DNA from: Chara braunii
Lineage: Eukaryota > Streptophyta > Charophyceae > Charales > Characeae
DNA: 58,600 bases
NCBI GenBank assembly: GCA_003427395.1
Contig: BFEA01000262.1
Location: 1,341,376-1,399,975 of the forward strand
Reading direction: 5' to 3'
Positions 31,680-43,006 of the stretch are shown one piece after another (positions within the stretch are counted from its first letter, which is position 1; every line of letters begins with the position of its first letter). The position numbers and the translations under genes were made by a program. The notes beneath the pieces were generated by a model. That model made no database searches, had not been told where the DNA came from, and saw only the letters and a list, made by a program, of their open reading frames with translations.

Positions 31680-31925
31680 CTAACATAGCACAACTCTGCC
31701 CCCCTGCTTGCTCAACGTGCTGAATGAAAATGAAAGTGGAGTTGTCCTGCTCACCACTTGTGACTGGCTGCGTTTTCCCCTAGGCCTACCGGGTTGACTG
31801 TCCAAAACTTCTGGGTCCAATACGTGTGCTCAGCAAACAGAAACTCGACCTACAGGTCCTACGTTGAAATCCCAAAGGCAGGAAAATAACAGAACACCAG
31901 AGTTACCTCATCTTTGCCCAGTTCA
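31680..31925. repeat. Dispersed repeat C, copy 2
   Basis: Partner of 26462-26680 (see there). Begins near ctgcttgctcaacgtgctga. Confidence 0.6.
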
Positions 31926-32399
31926 GGGTTCCAATACTGCCTGATCCCAACAGTAAGGAGAGACAGGAACCAGAGACAAACCAGAGACAGAGCAGAGAGA
32001 GTAAAGAGACGGAGTAAGGTTAGAAAAAGTAAGAGGGATAGAGTTGCAAGAAGAGAAGGAAGAGTTTGGACTCAGGAGAGTTGGCACATGCTGAGCAAGG
32101 GGAGAGAAAGGAAGAGTTGGAGCTAGTCTGAAGTTGGCGATAGGGGGACCACGCATGGTCGGAATAAAATGAGTGACGATATGTTTTTTACGCACCTAAC
32201 GTATTGGGACATCCTGATAATTATATACCTGCAAATCCTATGTCAACTCCAGCACACATAGTGCCAGAATGGTATTTTTTACCTATTTTATGCAATTCTT
32301 CCTAGTATACCGAATAAATTAGGTGTTGCTGCAATAGGTCGTGTCTTTTTTTCAATACCCAAAACGTAAAAATGATTTCTCTATGAAATCATTAAAAAC
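31926..32399. other. No gene seen; purine-rich stretch
   Basis: 31955-32125 is a purine-rich run (agagacaggaaccagagac and similar) without clear periodicity. 32392-32399 (TTAAAAAC) is the left TSD of the next element. Confidence 0.45.
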
Positions 32400-32615
32400 C
32401 ATAGTTGCGGCGCGCGACGGTGCGCCGGTTTGCGCACGATTTGCGCACGTAGCGCCGCGCACCACACGCACCGTGGCGCCCCGCACAGCAAAAAATAGGG
32501 GTAGGGGAAAAAAAAAAATTGGGTTTTCGTTCGGAGGGCGGTCCCCCACCTCGGCAAAAATGACAGGTGGGGCGCACGACTCGGGAAAACGGTCGCGCCC
32601 CGCCTCTGAATTTTT

Positions 32616-32672
32616 TTTGGGGGTAAGGGCCTGCCGAATTCGAAATTTTGAATTTGGCAGGCCCTTCCCCCA
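32616..32672. repeat. Long hairpin
   Basis: gggggtaagggcctgccgaattc facing gaatttggcaggcccttccccc: a ~23-bp stem with one or two mismatches and a short loop, inside the TIR element. Confidence 0.8.
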
Positions 32673-32945
32673 CAAAAGTTTTTGGAGAAGGGGGACGGCC
32701 GTTCTCCCGGAGTCGCACGCCCCTCGCCATTTCAATCTTGACATCACGAAGGAGGGAGGGAGAGACACTGCGAGGGACGACCAAGAAGCGAGCAACGAAG
32801 GTGGGGAGCAGCGTGGGGAGGGTGACGAAGGTAGGAGAAGCGGGAGACCGACGAAGGTGAGAGAAGTGGGAGACCAACGAAGGAGGGAGGGAGGGACACG
32901 GCGGGAAACCATCGGCGTACGGCAGCCGCAGGACACCATCGGCTC

Positions 32946-33508
32946 NNNNNNNNNNNNNNNNNNNNNNNNNNNNNNNNNNNNNNNNNNNNNNNNNNNNNNN
33001 NNNNNNNNNNNNNNNNNNNNNNNNNNNNNNNNNNNNNNNNNNNNNNNNNNNNNNNNNNNNNNNNNNNNNNNNNNNNNNNNNNNNNNNNNNNNNNNNNNNN
33101 NNNNNNNNNNNNNNNNNNNNNNNNNNNNNNNNNNNNNNNNNNNNNNNNNNNNNNNNNNNNNNNNNNNNNNNNNNNNNNNNNNNNNNNNNNNNNNNNNNNN
33201 NNNNNNNNNNNNNNNNNNNNNNNNNNNNNNNNNNNNNNNNNNNNNNNNNNNNNNNNNNNNNNNNNNNNNNNNNNNNNNNNNNNNNNNNNNNNNNNNNNNN
33301 NNNNNNNNNNNNNNNNNNNNNNNNNNNNNNNNNNNNNNNNNNNNNNNNNNNNNNNNNNNNNNNNNNNNNNNNNNNNNNNNNNNNNNNNNNNNNNNNNNNN
33401 NNNNNNNNNNNNNNNNNNNNNNNNNNNNNNNNNNNNNNNNNNNNNNNNNNNNNNNNNNNNNNNNNNNNNNNNNNNNNNNNNNNNNNNNNNNNNNNNNNNN
33501 NNNNNNNN
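32946..33508. other. Assembly gap (563 N)
   Basis: Run of N bordered on the right by (CA)n; likely a collapsed repeat. Confidence 0.99.
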
Positions 33509-33559
<51 letters not shown>

Positions 33560-33600
33560 ACACACACACACACACTCAAAATGACGACACACACACACAG
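33509..33600. repeat. (CA)n microsatellite
   Basis: Begins at the gap edge, so true length is unknown. Confidence 0.95.
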
Positions 33601-33984
33601 GGGTGGGGGTGGCTGGTTGCAGGGAGTGGGGGTGGGGGTGGGGGGGAAGGGGACGCGCCATGTTTAATATTTTTTTTCCTGCACACATGACGCACAGGCC
33701 GCAGCGCGGGCACACCGCACAGCGCACAGAGTACAGCTCACAGCGCACCAGCGCACAGCGCACCAGCGCGCACCGCACACGTGCGCCACACCTATGTTAA
33801 AAACCTTATCAAATAACCATCGCTTGTTCAAAAAACAAAAGCACTTTGTGCCTAGTGTACTAGTTCTCAAAACATATATAAATTGATTTGCACAAAAATT
33901 AACACGATACGCCAAAAATGTACCTATAGCACTAAACAAAATGGTAAGACCAAGTCAAGAACTCTCAGGAGAACAGTTGCCAAA

Positions 33985-34070
33985 GATGACGTTAACTATG
34001 GTCACAAAACAACCCCACGAAATAGTGAGATGACATTAACTACGGTCACAAAACACCCCCACCAAATGGT
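33985..34070 (+). repeat. 44-bp tandem duplication
   Basis: gatgac(g/a)ttaacta(t/c)ggtcacaaaacaccccc unit at 33985 and 34029. Confidence 0.75.
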
Positions 34071-35368
34071 ATGCCTGACAAAAAGAACAGCAGGAACTGG
34101 AGGTGAGGATGCAATGGTTATAGTGTATGACTGCAGAAGGACATGTGATTTCCAGAGTGTGGATAAATGAGCAAGACTAAGGCACAGACGACATATCATC
34201 ACCTTTAGCATTACAGCTCCAGATACCATCCCTGTGAATCGATATAAACACCAGGTTGCTCATGTGGATTACTCAAGCCTTGAAAATCATCCCATCCAAG
34301 CCCAAGCAGGAACACAATGCACATCATCCAAGGTGAAGAGGTCAAAGGTTTAAAGGAAAGCTTACAATTCTCTCTAGAAGGCACACTCCAAATTGATCCA
34401 CTGCAAGTTTCAGCTGTTGCACAGACGAGAACAAAAACGACACCAAGGGCCCGACTGAACACACACAATTCTGTCTAGAAGTCCAACTCCGAATTGCTCG
34501 ACTGCAATCTTCTGCCGACAGCACACATTGAAAAAGAAAGTTGAAGTACAAACTGCCTGATGGTTTTCTGCTGTTCCGTTCGCTCCGACACAGTTCTTTT
34601 CGTGGTCCATCTCCAGCTTTAATAGGCTTTGTTAGTCAGAAAGAGAGTTATGTCCGCTCTGCGCCTGGTTGTTACTTTTCACAGCACCAAGACAGGTGTT
34701 AGATGCCACAAACCGCAGATGTTATGGGCACACTCCGCACGACGAGGGATCTGGACGGTCACATAAACTCGTGCCAGCTGCAAGTCCTGTGTGAATCACC
34801 TGCAAGGCATAGTCATATGCTCTCAACCAAGTTTTTGCAAGTTGATGACGTTTAACTGGTCTTTTCGGATGATCAGGCACACTCGGACTGAGACATGGCC
34901 CAGACTCCTAAGGGGTGTAGCAGTGGGGAAGCGGGGAATCTTGGACAGCTCGAATCACATTTGAATCCCACGAACGCACTTTCATGTGTAAGAATTTGAC
35001 TGTCTTTACAGATCACAATACTGAGAATCCTGTCATATGACTCATGTGGCAGATTAGCATTCATTATGGTGAAGTCCACTGTGTGTAGTATCAACTTACT
35101 ATCAAGCGATGGAGAGGTTGTGCATTCTGCTAGAGATCCATCTTTGACTGCTTTGCGTTTTCCACGATCCCTCAGTGTTGGACACCACATTCTTGATAGA
35201 GTTCACAATCTTTGCTGCTGAGAGATCTTACCACACCTCACAGAGCATAGCTGAGGGAGACACACAGCCATCCTTATGCTGGCACGGGGCTTGTGAAGGG
35301 GCCTTTCATGCACAGCTGCGATCCAGTTTGTGCGATGGGCTGCTGTGTGAGGTGCGGATTCAGAGAGG
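34071..35368. other. No gene assigned; diverged duplication
   Basis: aattctctctagaaggcaca...ccactgcaa...ttgcaca near 34367 and aattctgtctagaagtccaa...cgactgcaa...agcacac near 34466 are related. A minus-strand frame at 34873-35190 contains NANLPHESYDRILSIVI, which looks protein-like but was not assigned. Confidence 0.4.
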
Positions 35369-36539
35369 TGCAATAACCCATGCCTTATGTCTCATAAAAC
35401 GTCAAAGGGCCTGCTTGGCCACCCTCAGCCCAGGCCGAAATGGGGGGAAAAAGACCCCACACGGAAATTAAGGGCCTGGACGTGTCAACTGTCATGACAC
35501 CAACAATCCAAGTCCAAAATACCCAGTCCAGGCCGACGGTCAAGCACACACACTTGTTTGTATGCAGGTACCCAGACAGCATCAGGTCCAAAGGGAAGTC
35601 TGCAACTGTACACAATCGGGGCCCTCGGCTGTGAGGCAATCTGGACGACTCAGGGAACAGGACTCAAGGCCAGACAGCCTCGTCAAATGCTACTTAAGGC
35701 TGGCCTCCAGGTGGTCAAGCATTCAGTCTTGCTATGCTGCTTTGACGCTGGCTCAACTTTGACTAGACGCTGGCATTATGCTGGCTCGACGCTGGCTGTG
35801 CACTCGCGATGCGGACGACGGCACAAGGTGGAGGCCGCATGCTGGCGCTTCTTGTTCTGTGTGCCAGGCATGCTGATGTGGCGCTGCCTCTGGTCTACAT
35901 CGCATGATGATGTGGTGCCGCCTCTGGTCTACAGTGCATGCTGATGTGGCACTGCCTCTGGTCTACATTGCATGCTGATGTGGCGCTGCCTCTGGTCTAC
36001 AGTGCCTGCTGATGTGACGCTGCCTCTGGTCTACATTGCATGCTGATGTGGCGCTGCCTTTGGTCTACATTGCATGTTGATGTGGCGCTGCCACTGGTCT
36101 TCATTGAGGATGTGGCGTATGCCACCTGTCTCGACTGCTGACATGGCATTGTCCACGCTGTCTACATGAGGTGATTGGTTGCAGGAGGAGGAATATCGGG
36201 ATCAGTTGATGAAGGAGATCGGGTACTCACCTGAGGTTGACGTCGTCACTGGAATCTGCTGTGTCTTCATGTGGCACTATTGTGTGTGATCAGGATTACT
36301 ATACTTATTATCATCTACTGGTTGCTGACGCGGAGAGGGAAGAAGCCCGGAGAAGGAGAGGGGTTTGAAGGGATTACTATTGTGTTCTTTGATCATCTCC
36401 TCCATCTTCTCCTCTGTCTGTTCCCCCTCCACTCTCTTCTTCTAATGGTAATGAGATATTGATTTGGAGACTTCGTTGCAGATACTGAGACTACTGATGT
36501 TTGACGACTGCTGAGTATCTGTCAGACTGGGTTCATTAC
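35369..36539 (+). mobile_element. Solo LTR with TSD, copy 2
   Basis: Begins TGCAATAACCC and ends GGTTCATTAC(A), like 2017-2989. Flanks are AGAGG at 35364-35368 and 36540-36544. It is longer than its sister mainly because of an internal minisatellite. The flanks on either side are related to each other (gtgtgaggtgc(a/g)g...gagaggt), so it inserted into a tandemly repeated target. Confidence 0.75.
35868..36110 (+). repeat. 35-bp minisatellite, seven units
   Basis: Unit gcatgctgatgtggcgctgc/ctctggtctacattg, seven times with few changes. The sister LTR at about 2507-2580 has only two or three degenerate units, so the array expanded after the copies separated. Confidence 0.9.
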
Positions 36540-36945
36540 AGAGGTAACGCTGAACGGCTCCGAGGATAGCAGATATGTCTTCTTTGGGAGAAAAATAGTG
36601 ATATGGCAAGGTGCCAGTGTGCTGATAACCCCGGCATTGTTCCCAATTCTAAGAACTTGACATTCGAGGATATCACCCAAGGGTTCCAATGTTCAGTTGT
36701 AGACCAGGCTCCACAGCTGCAGTGCAATGGACTCCTGTGTGAGGTGCAGGTTGAGAGAGGTTGTTAACGCTGGGCAACTCTGAGGATAGCAGATATGTGT
36801 TCTTTGAGAGCAAAATAGTGATAGGGCAGGGTGCCAGTGTGCTGCTAGCCCCGGCATTGAGCCCAATTCTAAGAGCGTGACAATCGAGGATACCGCCCAA
36901 GGGTTCCAATGTTCAGTTGTAGACCAGGCTCTCAAGCTGTAGTGA
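36540..36945 (+). repeat. ~220-bp tandem duplication
   Basis: gaggatagcagatatgt(c/g)ttc through gttccaatgttcagttgtag and accaggct in two copies (36541-36760, 36761-36945). A third partial copy lies left of the solo LTR (35300-35368). Confidence 0.85.
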
Positions 36946-37029
36946 GGGGTAGTACCTATACCACAGTTTGCAGCAAATTTCTAAATTGTGCAATATTGCA
37001 AATTTCCTGGGAAGATTTTCATTACCGGT

Positions 37030-37388
37030 CAGTCACCTGGGCGTGCTGCCCGGGGGGCTCCGAACCCCGGGATACCCGGGCATGGGGCAAAAACAAAATT
37101 AAAAATAAAAAAAAATAAAAATGGCGGGGGGTGTTTTCCACGCTCTCCGAGAGGAGCCCAAATCCGGGCTCCAAATCCGGGCCCTTTTCTTTTTTTGAGA
37201 GTTGGCTGTCAAGGGGGGGGAAGGGGAGAGTATGAACGAACTTTGAAGGTGCTAAGGGGGTTTAAAGGGCCTTATGAATTATTTATTTTTTTATTCTTCA
37301 GTTCCGTGAGGAATTCGGATGTGACCCTCAGCCAAAAGTTGTTTGTATTGCAATTCTACACAACATTTTTATTTTCAGATTTTTTTGG

Positions 37389-37424
<36 letters not shown>

Positions 37425-37490
37425 GTCCAGGCCCATGCCCGGGGGTCTTGCCCGGCCGGTCGCCAAACCGGGCGAGACGTCAGGACCTGG
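37030..37490. repeat. GC-rich inverted repeat, possible TIR element
   Basis: Left CCTGGGCGTGCTGCCCGG...CCCGGGCATGGGG and right (reverse complement) CCTGGGCGCCC...GCCCGGTT...CCCGGGCATGGG are inverted copies with indels, about 55 bp each. Flanks carry a direct repeat aattgtgcaa(t/c)att near 36982 and 37526. No TSD is certain. Confidence 0.5.
37283..37390 (+). repeat. Repeat E, copy 1
   Basis: ggaattcggatgtgaccctc / agccaaaagttgtttgtatt / gcaattctacacaac matches 43920-43980. A poly-T tract follows (37392-37421). Confidence 0.7.
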
Positions 37491-38876
37491 GCGCCCAGGA
37501 TATCTCCCTAGCAAGTTTATGAATTGTGCAACATTTTGTGTATCTAATTAGTATCCACTACACATTAAACAAAACTCCGCGAAGAAAGTGACAGTGTTTC
37601 ATGGGACTTTGACCGACTCGCCACAAGGTTGAACCCCAACAGACTACCCACGATGCATTAGACTGAAGGATAAGAACAGACCACCTTGCCCAAAATGAGC
37701 GATACCACTAAGAAAGGTGGTTCTGTGCCTCCAATTATATAGTTTGTCCAGATGCGCCACGTCCGCATCATTATTTAGTTCCTTGCATCCTCCTCATTCT
37801 GAGCACATCTTCCTCACACCACCTTATATTCCCCATCCTGCATAGCAAAAATTTGCATGTTTAGCTCCTTCTGACATGCAAGCAAGGGAATCGCGCACAA
37901 GACGCCTAGGAACAGCAGATAGGTCCTTCACGTTGTTGGATTCTAGGAGCAAGCAGGAATATCGTAGAGACACCCTGTGGCATGCTGCGCCCCTCATTCT
38001 GGGCCTGTCATGCCCAGACTTCGTTTTCGCCGGGCATCTCATCGACCTGGCTCTCCTTGGGGCTGGGCCTGGCCAAAAAGGGCCCTAGGCATCACCAGGG
38101 ACCCTGGGCAAGAGGGTTCAGGCAGGTGTGTTCATATACTCTGTTCTAAGTTCATTAGATCTATTGTGTTTGTTCTCCATGTTGTCTGTAGCAATTCGGT
38201 TTTGCACTGGTCTAGATTGTGTGCGTGGTTTTAGTAGATTTGTCTGAACAGTCACTGGTTCGTCCTGTTCAGATGTCAGCGGATACCATTTCACATTTTG
38301 GCACAGTTTTCCTGTTTGTGGCTGGGCCCGCATTCGTCTTTAGGCCACAAGTTCCCGGGCCTGGGCTAGGAGGTAGAACCAAGGCCTCGTACCTCGGTCA
38401 TCGGATCGCAGCCGAATCCAATGACCTACAAGAGAGACCAGACAAGGTGTCAACCGGCCCTGTAGTATTTACAGAGGGACGGTCAAGTGGGGGGGTTGGT
38501 TCATGCACTAGTTGCACCAGACTGCTGTATTGGCATGTGGAGCAGCCCAGCAGGAAAGTTGAGTAGACTACAGCTGAGTAGACCTGAGGCGATTAGGAGG
38601 AGAAGTGAAGCAGAGTACATCAGCCGCTATAGCTACTTTTGTTGTTGAAGGTACGTGCTGTGCATCAGGCGCTCAAGGGTCTGCTTTTCACCAGCCCACA
38701 AGAGGGGGGACACTACCATCCTTGTTTTTGGCTTCTCCTCCTCCACCACCTCCATCCCATAGTGAGAGATAGAGAGAGTTAGCATTGCTCTGTTGGGAGA
38801 ACAACTCCCCGAATTGAGATATGTGACTCATTCATTGACAGCAAGTTGTAGGAGAGGAGATCGAAACGAATGACAG
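37491..38876. other. No gene seen; weak family B copy
   Basis: gtgtttcatgggactttgaccgactcgcc near 37590 is a weak copy of family B. The rest has only short overlapping frames. gggcctgg-type words are frequent but not ordered. Confidence 0.4.
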
Positions 38877-39308
38877 GCCATCCGCGTATGGCCCGAGCCC
38901 ACCAACACCGCGGACGTTCGCTCATTCATGGGGTTGGCGGGCTGCTATCAACGCTTCATCACCGGGTACTCGAGGATTGCCGCACCTATGACGAGATTAC
39001 AATCGCCAAAGGTGCCATTCGTATTTGATGACGACGCACGCCGGTCATTCCAAGCACTCAAGACGGCCATGCTCATGGCACCCGTCCTTAGCATCTACGA
39101 ACCCACCCTGCCAACGAAAGTGACAACTGACGCTTCCGGCTATGGCATTGGGGCAGTCTTAGAACAACACGACGGCGACGACTGGCACCCCGTGGAGTAT
39201 TTCAGCCACAAAGTGTCTCCCATCAATTCACTTGATGATGCAAGGAAGAAGGAGCTGCTCTCGTATGATTCTCAAGCGATGGCGGCACTTCCTCCTTGGG
39301 CGTCGTAG
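38877..39308 (+). pseudogene. pol: RT end and RNase H, first part
   Basis: FMGLAGCYQRFITGYSRIAA, then APVLSIYEPTLPTKVTTDAS and GYGIGAVLEQHDGDDWHPVE are the RT-RNase H junction of gypsy Pol; the first RNase H Asp lies in TTDASGYG. The frame ends LLSYDSQAMAALPPWAS. Real RNase H sequence (ILKRWRHFLLGRRRFTWVTD) continues in the next frame from about 39275, so one frameshift separates the halves. It begins without a start signal because the element is truncated at about 38877. Confidence 0.85.
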
Positions 39309-40824
39309 GTTCACATGGGTCACGGACAACAACCCCTTAACCTACTACAAGACGCAGGATACGGTGAGCAGCACGATCGGACGCTGGATGTACTTCATCG
39401 ACCAATTCGACTTCACACTGAAACATCTCGCCGGCCTCTCCAATCGCACAGCAGATGCACTCTCACGAAGACCCGATCTTTGCGCTATGACACATCATGC
39501 CTTCGCGTTCGACGAGGAACTCCAGCGACACTTCATCCGGGGCTATGAGTCCGATCCACTCCAGCGACACTTCATCCGGGGCTATGAGTCCGATCCGGAT
39601 TTCGCCACGTTGTATGCGCAGCTATATTTGGATCACCCGCCGGCCAGCCACTATCACATCGTCGACGGGTACTTGCTCCTCCACTCGCGAGGCGAGGACT
39701 TGTTATGTGTCCCACGAGACCGTCGTCTTCGGACTTGCCTTCTCGGTGAGTACCATGACTCGCGACTCGCCGGCCATTTCGGAGTCAATCGCACTAGGCA
39801 ACGATTCCGATGGCCCGACCTCATTACCGATGTCACTCGGTATCGTGACTCTCGCGAAGTTTGTCGACGAAGCAAGCCCTGCAACCGCAATCCCTACGGG
39901 GAGTTGCGCCCGATGCCTATCCCGCGGGAACCCGGCCTCTCCATTGCCATGGACGTCACCGGACCGTTTCCCCGCGACCGCCTCGGGCACGACGGCATCC
40001 TCACAGTTGTTGACCGTTTGAGTAAGTACGCACGGTTTCTCCCTTGCAAGTACTACTCCACGGCTCCCGAACTTGCACGCCTCTTGCACACCAGCTGGAT
40101 TTGCAGGCACGGCGTACTGGAAGACATCGTCAGCGGCCGCGACACTCGCTTCATGTCGGCATTTTGGACTTCTCTCATGCAGGAATCCGGCACGAGGATA
40201 AAACCAAGTTCGGCTCGGCATCCACAAACGGACGGGCAAACGGAGCGAGCACATCAAACCGCTCAAATGATGCTTCGTACGCTCATCCGTCCGGATCAGA
40301 AAGATTGGGTTGACCGCCTCCCCAACATCGAGTTCGCCTACAACACTTTGTTGCACCCGGCGATCGGTGTGACTCCATTCGAGGTGCACCACGATGGCCG
40401 GAAAGGCCGTATCTTCGCTGATCTTCTCCTCCCACGAACAGCCGACATAGACGCTGCTTGCTCCCCCGCTTCCGTTCAGAAGTACAGGGAATTGTTGGCT
40501 CAAGCCCGTGCGAACATGCAAAAGGCTCAAGTTCGCATGCAGCAGCAAGCCAACAGGCGTCGCGTGCCATGTCCCATTCGCGCCGGTGATCTGGTTTGGG
40601 TCTCCGCAGAAGAGATTGCACTCGAACATGATGTTTCGCACAAACTACTCCCCAAGTGGTTTGGACCATGGCCCGTAACATCAGCCGCGGGCGATGAGCC
40701 CGATGGCCCCTCATTTGTGATCAACATCCCCCCGCATCTGACGGTCCATCCAGTCTTTCACGCCTCAAAGCTGGCGACATATACACCAGCTAAGAGCGAC
40801 GACTTCCCGGGCCGACGATCGTAA
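39232..40824 (+). pseudogene. pol: RNase H end and integrase, long open frame
   Basis: A 530-codon open frame. RNase H: TWVTDNNPLTYYKTQ, LAGLSNRTADALSRRPDL. Integrase zinc domain: YHDSRLAGHFGVNR, then DSREVCRRSKP, where the first Cys of CxxC is Arg. Catalytic core: IAMDVTGPFPRD (D1), VDRLSKYARFLPC, VSGRDTRFMSAFW (D2) and SARHPQTDGQTERAHQ (E), all three acidic residues present. C-terminal block: AGDLVWVSAEEIALEHDVSH, KLLPKWFGPWPV, VHPVFHASKL. A perfect 36-bp in-frame duplication (LQRHFIRGYESDP repeated) lies at about 39521-39592. It is the best preserved coding segment in the window and implies a recent insertion, but the frameshifts and truncation make it non-autonomous. Confidence 0.85.
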
Positions 40825-41091
40825 GATCCTCCATCTATGGATGGTCATCAGGAAGTCGACCGCGTCATCACGAATCACAAGTCGAAAGCAAGCCTCGACA
40901 GTACAAAGTTACATTCAACGCATGCGATCCCGACGACACTCGATGGATTTCAGGAGCAGATTTCAAAGCATCCGCACCGCTGATCTACGCTCACGACGAG
41001 CGACAAAGGTTAGCTCAGGGACTTCATGACCTGCCCCTCCCACCTGGACTGTGGTCCCTCCCTCAGACAGACAGCTTCGCCCTCGCAGGTA
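40825..41091 (+). pseudogene. pol: Chromodomain-like tail, frameshifted
   Basis: After the stop at 40824 the frame continues with DGHQEVDRVITNHKSK, then shifts by one base to PRQYKVTFNACDPDDTRWIS and GADF. Spacing and the Y-x-V-x-F and W-I-S/W-x-P-type positions match a chromodomain. A Pro/Leu-rich tail runs to the polypurine tract. Confidence 0.6.
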
Positions 41092-41100
41092 AGCTCGGTC

Positions 41101-41117
41101 TTTCAAGGAGGGGGGGG
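41101..41117 (+). promoter_or_regulatory. Polypurine tract
   Basis: aaggagggggggggg directly before TGGCATACTGCGC, the LTR start. Confidence 0.65.
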
Positions 41118-42170
41118 GGTGGCATACTGCGCAGCCACACGGGACTGCAGGGCCCGACCAGCGTTTTCAGCCTAAAAGCCTGAAAACAAGGGCTTACAGG
41201 CCCTGTGTCGTTTCAGCCTGAAAACCTGAAAACGAGGGCCCTCAGGCCCTATGTCGTTTCAGCCTGAAACAGGGCCTTCCAGGCCCTGAGTCTTTTCAGC
41301 CTGAAACGGAGGGCCATTTTCAGGCCCTCATAAGATCGACCTGCCCTGAAACTTAGGCACCAGACCAGGGTTTTAGCACAGGCCATTTTTGGCCTGTTTT
41401 CAAGACAACCTTTGGTTGAACCTCAACGCCAGGGCCTGGCACGTTTTGGCATTGGCAAAAGCAGCCTCCTGGACGGGGCAGCACTATGTAAGACTGAAAA
41501 CCCTACAGGCTGCAGACAGTCACGAGGTAGTTCCTAGGAACTTCCCAGGCACTTCACGTGCAGGAGGCAGGAGGCAGTCTTCAGTATTCGGCAGCAGCNC
41601 TCTGGAGGAGCGCTGCAGTAGTAGTAGTAGCGTTAGCAGTAGTCTTCAGCGCTGGGCGCTATTAGGAGCTAGAGTAGTAGTGGAGAGAGAGAGATGGTTG
41701 GNGGAGGCCAGGGAGACTTACCTGTGGCGCCATAGCTCCAGCTTCGTNTTCGATGTACCTGCAACAAGGCGCCACCTTCACAGGTTAGTACTGGACTGAG
41801 AGAGAGAGAGTTCTTCTTCTTCCTCTTCTAAGTCCACCATCTCCTCCTCCCCCTCTCGCTACCTCACTTCTCAGTACCTGCAGACTACGAGAGAGAGAGA
41901 TCGGTGACTTTGGGACTTGACGACATTGGATCCAGACTCGACATTGGGATTCAGACATTTGACGAGGGATTATTTGGGACCTGTGTCGAAGACTTGGTGT
42001 TGACGACATTCCCATCTTCCCCTCTTCTTCGTCTAACCCCCCTCTTCTTCGTCTGTGTATGGTTGGGGACTGGCGCATTCTTCCTGTGTGAGCGCCAGGC
42101 CCCTTCACACCATGGAATGATGATGATGTATGTTTGGGCTACATTGCGACATTAATTGTTCGGATCATTG
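41118..42170 (+). repeat. 3' LTR of the truncated chromovirus
   Basis: 41118-41790 is the reverse complement of 1-740. It contains the same minisatellite and a CAG|GTAAGT-like word on the opposite strand. Three single N (41599, 41702, 41748). The right boundary (about 42170) is a guess from the end of the pyrimidine-rich U5-like part. Confidence 0.7.
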
Positions 42171-43006
42171 GTATTTAAGCCTTCCGCTGCGCTACCTTGT
42201 ACTTTGTGAGAGAGGTCGGTTCTTGTTCTGGTCTGCACCTTTACGGTATGCGACACTGCACCCTGAGTGCAAGAAAGTTCAACAAAGCTCACCCGGGGCG
42301 GGTCGCAGCTTTGATGGAACACCACCAAAACTGCAGTCTGTGCTCTGGATCCATGTGCCCATGCACATTTTGTAATGATCATTACCGTCTTAACCTGAAT
42401 ATAACACACGCACATTATAATCAACTTACCCTAAAAAGGTCGTATAATCATATAATGTACATATTCTTTTGCTCTGTTTTTGAAACGGCCCTTCGAAATT
42501 AACGCTCGGGCATTACAATGCCTGGGTATATTCAAATAGCATACCCAGGCATTATATTTTAATTTTTAACATTGGTAGAGTGCCTTGTAGGGGGAAAGGG
42601 GGTGGGAGGTGGGCGTGTATGCATTGGGTTCATAGCATACTTGTGGCGCATCACATGTGCGCAAGTTGCGCACGTGCACGTGCACGTGATGCGGCTCATT
42701 TACAAAATAATAATAATAAAAAATCAGAAAGGGTAGGACGTGGTACCCACAAGTGTCCCTCCCTTTTAAAAATTATAAATGCACAGAAAGAGAATATTTT
42801 GGGGCCACATTGTACTCCTCATTGGATTTAGTATCTTTTCGAAAGGGTTCCCTGCAAAGAATTAGTGGGGATCCCTTTCATTTGGAAGAACGTGAATTGA
42901 ACTGCTGGAGGAACACGAGCAGGCCAGCAATATATCCTGGATTCGGATTCAGGTCTGTGTTCCAAGAGTTATGGGTTATGAACTTACTACAAACACTACA
43001 GTAACG
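42171..43006. other. No gene seen
   Basis: cattacaatgcctgggtatattcaaatagcatacccaggcattat (about 42511-42557) contains the inverted arms aatgcctgggtat / atacccaggcatt, a 13-bp stem. gtgcacgtgcacgtgca lies near 42673. Otherwise nothing. Confidence 0.4.

Larger units (their letters stand above)
32400..33796. mobile_element. TIR transposon with 8-bp TSD, hAT-like, non-autonomous
   Basis: Left terminus CATAGTTGCGGCGCGCGACG, right terminus (reverse complement) CATAGGTGTGGCGCACGTGT; both continue into CGGTGCGC. The ends are flanked by identical TTAAAAAC (32392-32399, 33797-33804). 8-bp TSDs and GC-rich subterminal repeats (gcgcaccagcgcacagcgca) fit hAT-type elements; the first bases CATAG are only near the usual hAT terminal consensus. 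The interior includes a long hairpin, a GA-rich minisatellite (32745-32935), a 563-base gap and (CA)n. No transposase is visible. The long open frames run through the gap and are artefacts. Confidence 0.75.
38877..42170 (+). mobile_element. Ty3/gypsy chromovirus, 5'-truncated
   Basis: It starts abruptly inside pol (AIRVWPEPTNTADVRSF, the end of the RT domain). It continues through RNase H, a long open integrase and a frameshifted chromodomain to a polypurine tract and a 3' LTR. Gag, protease, most of RT and the 5' LTR are absent. The right end of the LTR is estimated. Confidence 0.85.

Noticed and set aside
32341-33690. Open frames of 340-449 codons across the N run
   Set aside because: They exist only because N codons are not stops; the flanks are GC-rich repeat and (CA)n.
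34873-35190. Methyltransferase-like minus frame (NANLPHESYDRILSIVI)
   Set aside because: The SYDRILSI stretch recalls some SAM-dependent methyltransferases, but the following EMFEHM-type motif and any partner exon are missing.
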